Shown here: positions 4,714 through 7,480 of the stretch, one piece after another
How positions within the stretch are numbered: position 1 is the first letter of the stretch
Layout of the letters: the number at the start of each line of letters is the position of its first letter
NCBI GenBank assembly: GCA_903850725.1
Contig: CAINMG010000035.1
Location: 1-7,480 of the forward strand
Direction: 5' to 3'
Source: Candidatus Staskawiczbacteria bacterium
Lineage (GTDB): Bacteria > Patescibacteriota > Minisyncoccia > Minisyncoccales > Staskawiczbacteraceae
DNA: 7,480 bases
Program-made: the position numbers and the translations under genes
The notes under the pieces: generated by a model
Seen by the model: only the letters and a program-made list of their open reading frames with translations
Databases searched by the model: none
What the model was told of the DNA's origin: nothing

Positions 4714-6720
4714 ATGAATAAAGAGGAAGCAAAAAAAAGAATAGAGAAATTAAAAGAACTGATAAATTATCATAGGTATCTTTACCATGTAAAAGACAAG
4801 CAAGAAATATCAGATTCAGCTTTAGACTCTCTTAAGAAAGAGCTTTTTGATTTGGAGCAAGAAAGGCCAGAGCTTATAACATTTGATTCGCCGACTCAGA
4901 GAATTGGCGGAGAGCCTTTGAAGGAATTTAAAAAAATAGCTCATAAGCAAAGAATGTTGTCTTTTAATGATGCTTTTTCAGAGGAAGATATGAAAGATTG
5001 GTTGGAAAGGTTTTCAAAATTACTCACAGAACAAGAGAAGCAAAAAATTGACTTTTATTGCGAGCTAAAAATTGACGGATTAGCTGTTGAGGTTATTTAT
5101 GAAAATGGATTTTTGCAAACTGGGTCAACTAGAGGAGATGGGTCAATTGGTGAAGATATCACTCAAAATTTAAAAACAATTCAAGCTATCCCACTTAATA
5201 TAAAAGAAACCAAAAATATAACAATTAGAGGTGAGGCATTTATCTCAAAAAAAGAATTTGAAAATATTAATAAATTGCAAATTGAAAGGGGTCTACCTTT
5301 ATATGCTAATCCAAGAAATATTGTAGCAGGATCAGTAAGGCAATTGGATCCAAAAGTCACAGCAGAAAGAAAGCTTGACTCTTATGCTTATGATTTGATA
5401 AGTGATTTTGGGCAAAAAACTCATGAAGATAAGCATAAAATTTTGGAAGGCATGGGTTTTAAGACCAACAAAAACAATAAATATTGTAAAAATTTAGAGG
5501 AAGTTTTTCACTTTCATAATTATTGGCAAAAAAATAGGGAAAATCTTGGTTATGAAATTGATGGAGTTGTGGTGCTGGTAAATGATGATGAAATTTTTGA
5601 AAAATTAGGAGTTGTAGGTAAGGCTCCAAGAGGCGGAATTGCTTTTAAGTTCCCATTAATTCAAGCAATCACGCAAGTAGAAGATATTAAAGTTCAAGTT
5701 GGAAGAACTGGAGCAATCACACCAGTTGCTGTTTTAAAGCCGATAAATATTTCAGGAGCGACAATAACTCGCGCTACTTTACATAACGAAGATGAAATAA
5801 AAAGATTGGGTATTAAAATTGGCGATAGTGTTATTGTGGGTAGAGCTGGAGATGTTATTCCAGATATTATTAAGGTTTTGACAGAATTAAGGACTGGAAA
5901 AGAGAAATCTTTTACAATGCCAGAAATTTGTCCCGCTTGTGATACAAAGCTTGCAAAGTCAGAAACAGAAGCACTTTTGAGGTGTCCAAACTTAAAATGT
6001 TTTGCGAGAACTCGTAGGAATTTTTACCATTTTGTTTCAAAATCTGCATTTAATATTGAGGGTTTGGGCCCTAAAATTATAGATAGATTACTTGATGAAG
6101 CCTTAGTTTCTGACCCGTCAGATATTTTTGATTTACAAGAAGGGGATTTGGCAGGGCTTGAAAGGTTTGGAGATAAATCTGCAGAAAATTTAATAAAATC
6201 TATTAAAGAAAAATCAGAAATTACTTTGCCAAAGTTTATTTATGCTTTGGGTATTCGTAATGTTGGACAGGAAACAGCTTTTGATTTGGCGGAAAAATTT
6301 AAAACTATTGAGAATTTAAAGAATGTATCTTTAGAAAGTTTAGAAAATATTTTAAATATCGGGCCTATTGTTGCAAAATCTATTTTTGAGTGGTTTGGCG
6401 ATAAAGAAAATATAAAATTTTTAAATAAACTTGAAAAAAAAGTTAAAATAGAGCCCTACAAGCTACAAGCTACTTTCTACAAGCTAAAGGGCAAATCTTT
6501 TGTGCTTACTGGAAGCTTGGAATCAATGTCTCGCGATATTGCCAAGGAAAAGGTTAGAGAACTGGGGGGCGAAGTTTCAGAATCAGTATCAAGTAAAACT
6601 AGTTTTGTAGTGGCAGGAGGCGAAGCTGGTTCTAAATTGAGCAAAGCTGAAAAATTGGGGGTAAAAGTAATTTCTGAAGAAGAGTTTTTAAAAATGTTAA
6701 AATACAATAAATATGTTTAA
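4714..6720 (+). CDS. ligA: NAD+-dependent DNA ligase LigA
   Basis: LigA seals nicks in DNA using NAD+, joining Okazaki fragments and finishing repair. The 668 residues match the usual length of about 670. Domains in order: Ia NMN-binding (YLYHV, D34, D38); the SPTQRIGG linker (59-66); adenylation domain with the active-site lysine in CELKIDGLA (K119) and EIDGVVV (281-287); OB fold (VQVGRTGAITPVAVLKP, 327-343); zinc finger C406-x2-C409-x14-C424-x4-C429; helix-hairpin-helix region (about 445-560); and BRCT domain (about 591-664, including GKSFVLTGSLE). The frame extends upstream to 4654, but the ATG at 4714 gives a start in line with the family and lies 4 bp after the previous stop. Oddities are Leu at 37, where a Tyr is usual, and a translated heptanucleotide repeat just before BRCT (residues 581-592). 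No promoter is evident; it is probably co-transcribed with the pilus genes. Confidence 0.98.
   Translation: MNKEEAKKRIEKLKELINYHRYLYHVKDKQEISDSALDSLKKELFDLEQERPELITFDSPTQRIGGEPLKEFKKIAHKQRMLSFNDAFSEEDMKDWLERFSKLLTEQEKQKIDFYCELKIDGLAVEVIYENGFLQTGSTRGDGSIGEDITQNLKTIQAIPLNIKETKNITIRGEAFISKKEFENINKLQIERGLPLYANPRNIVAGSVRQLDPKVTAERKLDSYAYDLISDFGQKTHEDKHKILEGMGFKTNKNNKYCKNLEEVFHFHNYWQKNRENLGYEIDGVVVLVNDDEIFEKLGVVGKAPRGGIAFKFPLIQAITQVEDIKVQVGRTGAITPVAVLKPINISGATITRATLHNEDEIKRLGIKIGDSVIVGRAGDVIPDIIKVLTELRTGKEKSFTMPEICPACDTKLAKSETEALLRCPNLKCFARTRRNFYHFVSKSAFNIEGLGPKIIDRLLDEALVSDPSDIFDLQEGDLAGLERFGDKSAENLIKSIKEKSEITLPKFIYALGIRNVGQETAFDLAEKFKTIENLKNVSLESLENILNIGPIVAKSIFEWFGDKENIKFLNKLEKKVKIEPYKLQATFYKLKGKSFVLTGSLESMSRDIAKEKVRELGGEVSESVSSKTSFVVAGGEAGSKLSKAEKLGVKVISEEEFLKMLKYNKYV
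6456..6490 (+). repeat. CTACAAG heptanucleotide tandem repeat inside ligA
   Basis: Five consecutive 7-nt units run from 6456 to 6490: CTACAAG, CTACAAG, CTACTTT, CTACAAG, CTAAAGG. Units 1, 2 and 4 are identical. The run is translated as YKLQATFYKLK in the linker between the helix-hairpin-helix and BRCT domains. Seven is not a multiple of three, so the peptide repeats only every three units (7 residues). Confidence 0.75.
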
Positions 6721-7465
6721 CCAAGAAGAAAATATAGGAGAATCTCATGCTGAATCTACAAAGATAATAGCAAATGAAATTTTTATTAATAGCAATCACA
6801 TGGAAAATGTCGTAGATTTTAAGTCAACCGAAAATTCAGAAACTATTAAGGTCAAAATCTTAGTAAAACCTGGAGAGAAAGAGGAATTACAACATAAAAA
6901 TAAATTTGTTGTGGAAATAAATATAAACGTGACTTATATTGTAAAACAGATATTTAAAGATGGAAGTTCAGAAGGATTGCTTTGTAGGGAAGCAAGCTTT
7001 GTTGTGAATGGAATAGAAGTTAGATTTGAAGATATCGCCCCGAAAGGTGTAGATTTATGTATTTTATCTAAATATGATACATCTTTGGCTGGAGAAGAAA
7101 ATGGTCTATACAATCCAAATGATGGTGGCTCTGTAAATTTAATAAATTTTTATTCGCCAGGCTCTTTTATCACGATGCTCCATGAAATTGGTCATGCACT
7201 TGAAGATGCCAATAGAAACGAGGGGGAGAAAGAAATACTTAGGTTAGCTAAAGATGAAAGAGCTATTATGCAGAGATCTGAAGTTGACGAAAGAAATGCA
7301 TGGGCGAATGCCTTGAGGATTGCTAAAAAATATGAATTGCCAATTATGGGTGATATAAAAAGAGAAATGGAAAGGTGTTTAGAAATTTATCAGAAGAAAG
7401 CAGATGAATTGGGAGTTAGAGCTAAGATTAGTAATAAAAAAAGAAAAAATGATCGTAAAAATTGA
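6713..7465 (+). CDS. Putative HExxH zinc metallopeptidase, cytoplasmic, unknown family
   Basis: I do not recognise a named family for this 250-residue protein. Residues 155-164 carry a classic zinc-protease motif in MLHEIGHALE (H157, E158, H161). A likely third ligand lies about 32 residues later in VDERNAWANAL (E193 favoured), the arrangement of gluzincin-type peptidases. GLYNPNDGGSVNLINFY (131-147) precedes the helix and could form the edge strand of the active site. Residues 45-110 look beta-rich (TIKVKILVKPGE, FVVEININVTYIV). The C-terminus is helical and ends in a Lys/Arg-rich tail (237-250). There is no signal peptide or membrane segment, so action inside the cell is expected. Its ATG lies inside the end of ligA (8-bp overlap), implying translational coupling. 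No terminator follows within the window. The substrate is unknown; pilus involvement is only contextual. A catalytically dead or regulatory relative cannot be excluded. Confidence 0.7.
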   Translation: MFNQEENIGESHAESTKIIANEIFINSNHMENVVDFKSTENSETIKVKILVKPGEKEELQHKNKFVVEININVTYIVKQIFKDGSSEGLLCREASFVVNGIEVRFEDIAPKGVDLCILSKYDTSLAGEENGLYNPNDGGSVNLINFYSPGSFITMLHEIGHALEDANRNEGEKEILRLAKDERAIMQRSEVDERNAWANALRIAKKYELPIMGDIKREMERCLEIYQKKADELGVRAKISNKKRKNDRKN

Positions 7466-7480
7466 CAACGAAATTTAATA

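Noticed and set aside
6477..6707. Minus-strand open frame opposite the LigA BRCT domain
   Set aside because: Antisense shadow of a conserved domain; Ser/Pro-rich low-complexity translation.
7462..7467. TTGACA (-35 consensus) at the right edge
   Set aside because: It overlaps the last stop codon and the expected -10 region lies beyond the window, so it cannot be assessed.
7449..7478. Short ORF at the end (MIVKIDNEI)
   Set aside because: Only nine codons before TAA, out of frame inside the end of the metallopeptidase gene; no support.

Overview
This is an AT-rich window with every gene on the + strand, tightly packed. It most resembles a chromosome segment from the Candidate Phyla Radiation (Patescibacteria, Parcubacteria-like). 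That placement is an inference from the type IV pilus genes running straight into ligA, the style of the pseudopilins, small repeat elements that are read through as protein, and the lack of Shine-Dalgarno sequences. TGA works as a stop here (pilD and the last gene end in TGA, and the 668-codon ligA has no in-frame TGA), which argues against the recoded Gracilibacteria/Absconditabacteria lineages.

Layout: (1) 1-254 is the 3' end of a type IV pilin-like gene, closed by an intrinsic terminator at 273-305. (2) 339-1354 is a self-contained cassette: an extended -10 promoter, a MntA-type nucleotidyltransferase antitoxin, a HepT (HEPN/DUF86) RNase toxin, an inverted repeat over the hepT stop codon and a strong intrinsic terminator. 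(3) 1345-7465 looks like one transcription unit with its own extended -10 promoter: prepilin peptidase (pilD), four consecutive minor pilins/pseudopilins (GspH/FimT-like, PilV/GspI-like, PilW/GspJ-like and PilX/GspK-like), NAD+-dependent DNA ligase (ligA), and a putative cytoplasmic HExxH zinc metallopeptidase of unknown role. Junctions in this unit are between -8 and +19 bp.

How the genes fit together: PilD would cleave and N-methylate the four minor pilins, and probably the major pilin encoded upstream. The minor pilins could form the tip or priming complex of a type IV pilus. The motor, platform and alignment genes (pilB, pilC, pilT, pilMNO) are not in the window. LigA is a housekeeping enzyme that appears to ride on the pilus transcript. 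MntA-HepT sits between pilin and pilus operon as an independent toxin-antitoxin module.

Most worth a second look: a mirror-symmetric eight-cysteine cluster in the PilX-like protein; CCTGC/GCAGG hairpins and an in-frame AT-rich repeat inside pilD; a CTACAAG heptanucleotide repeat translated in the linker before the LigA BRCT domain; a Leu at a usually conserved Tyr of the LigA NMN-binding domain; and the co-operonic metallopeptidase. There is no gene-free stretch longer than about 155 bp. I saw no tRNA, rRNA, CRISPR array, insertion sequence or phage gene.
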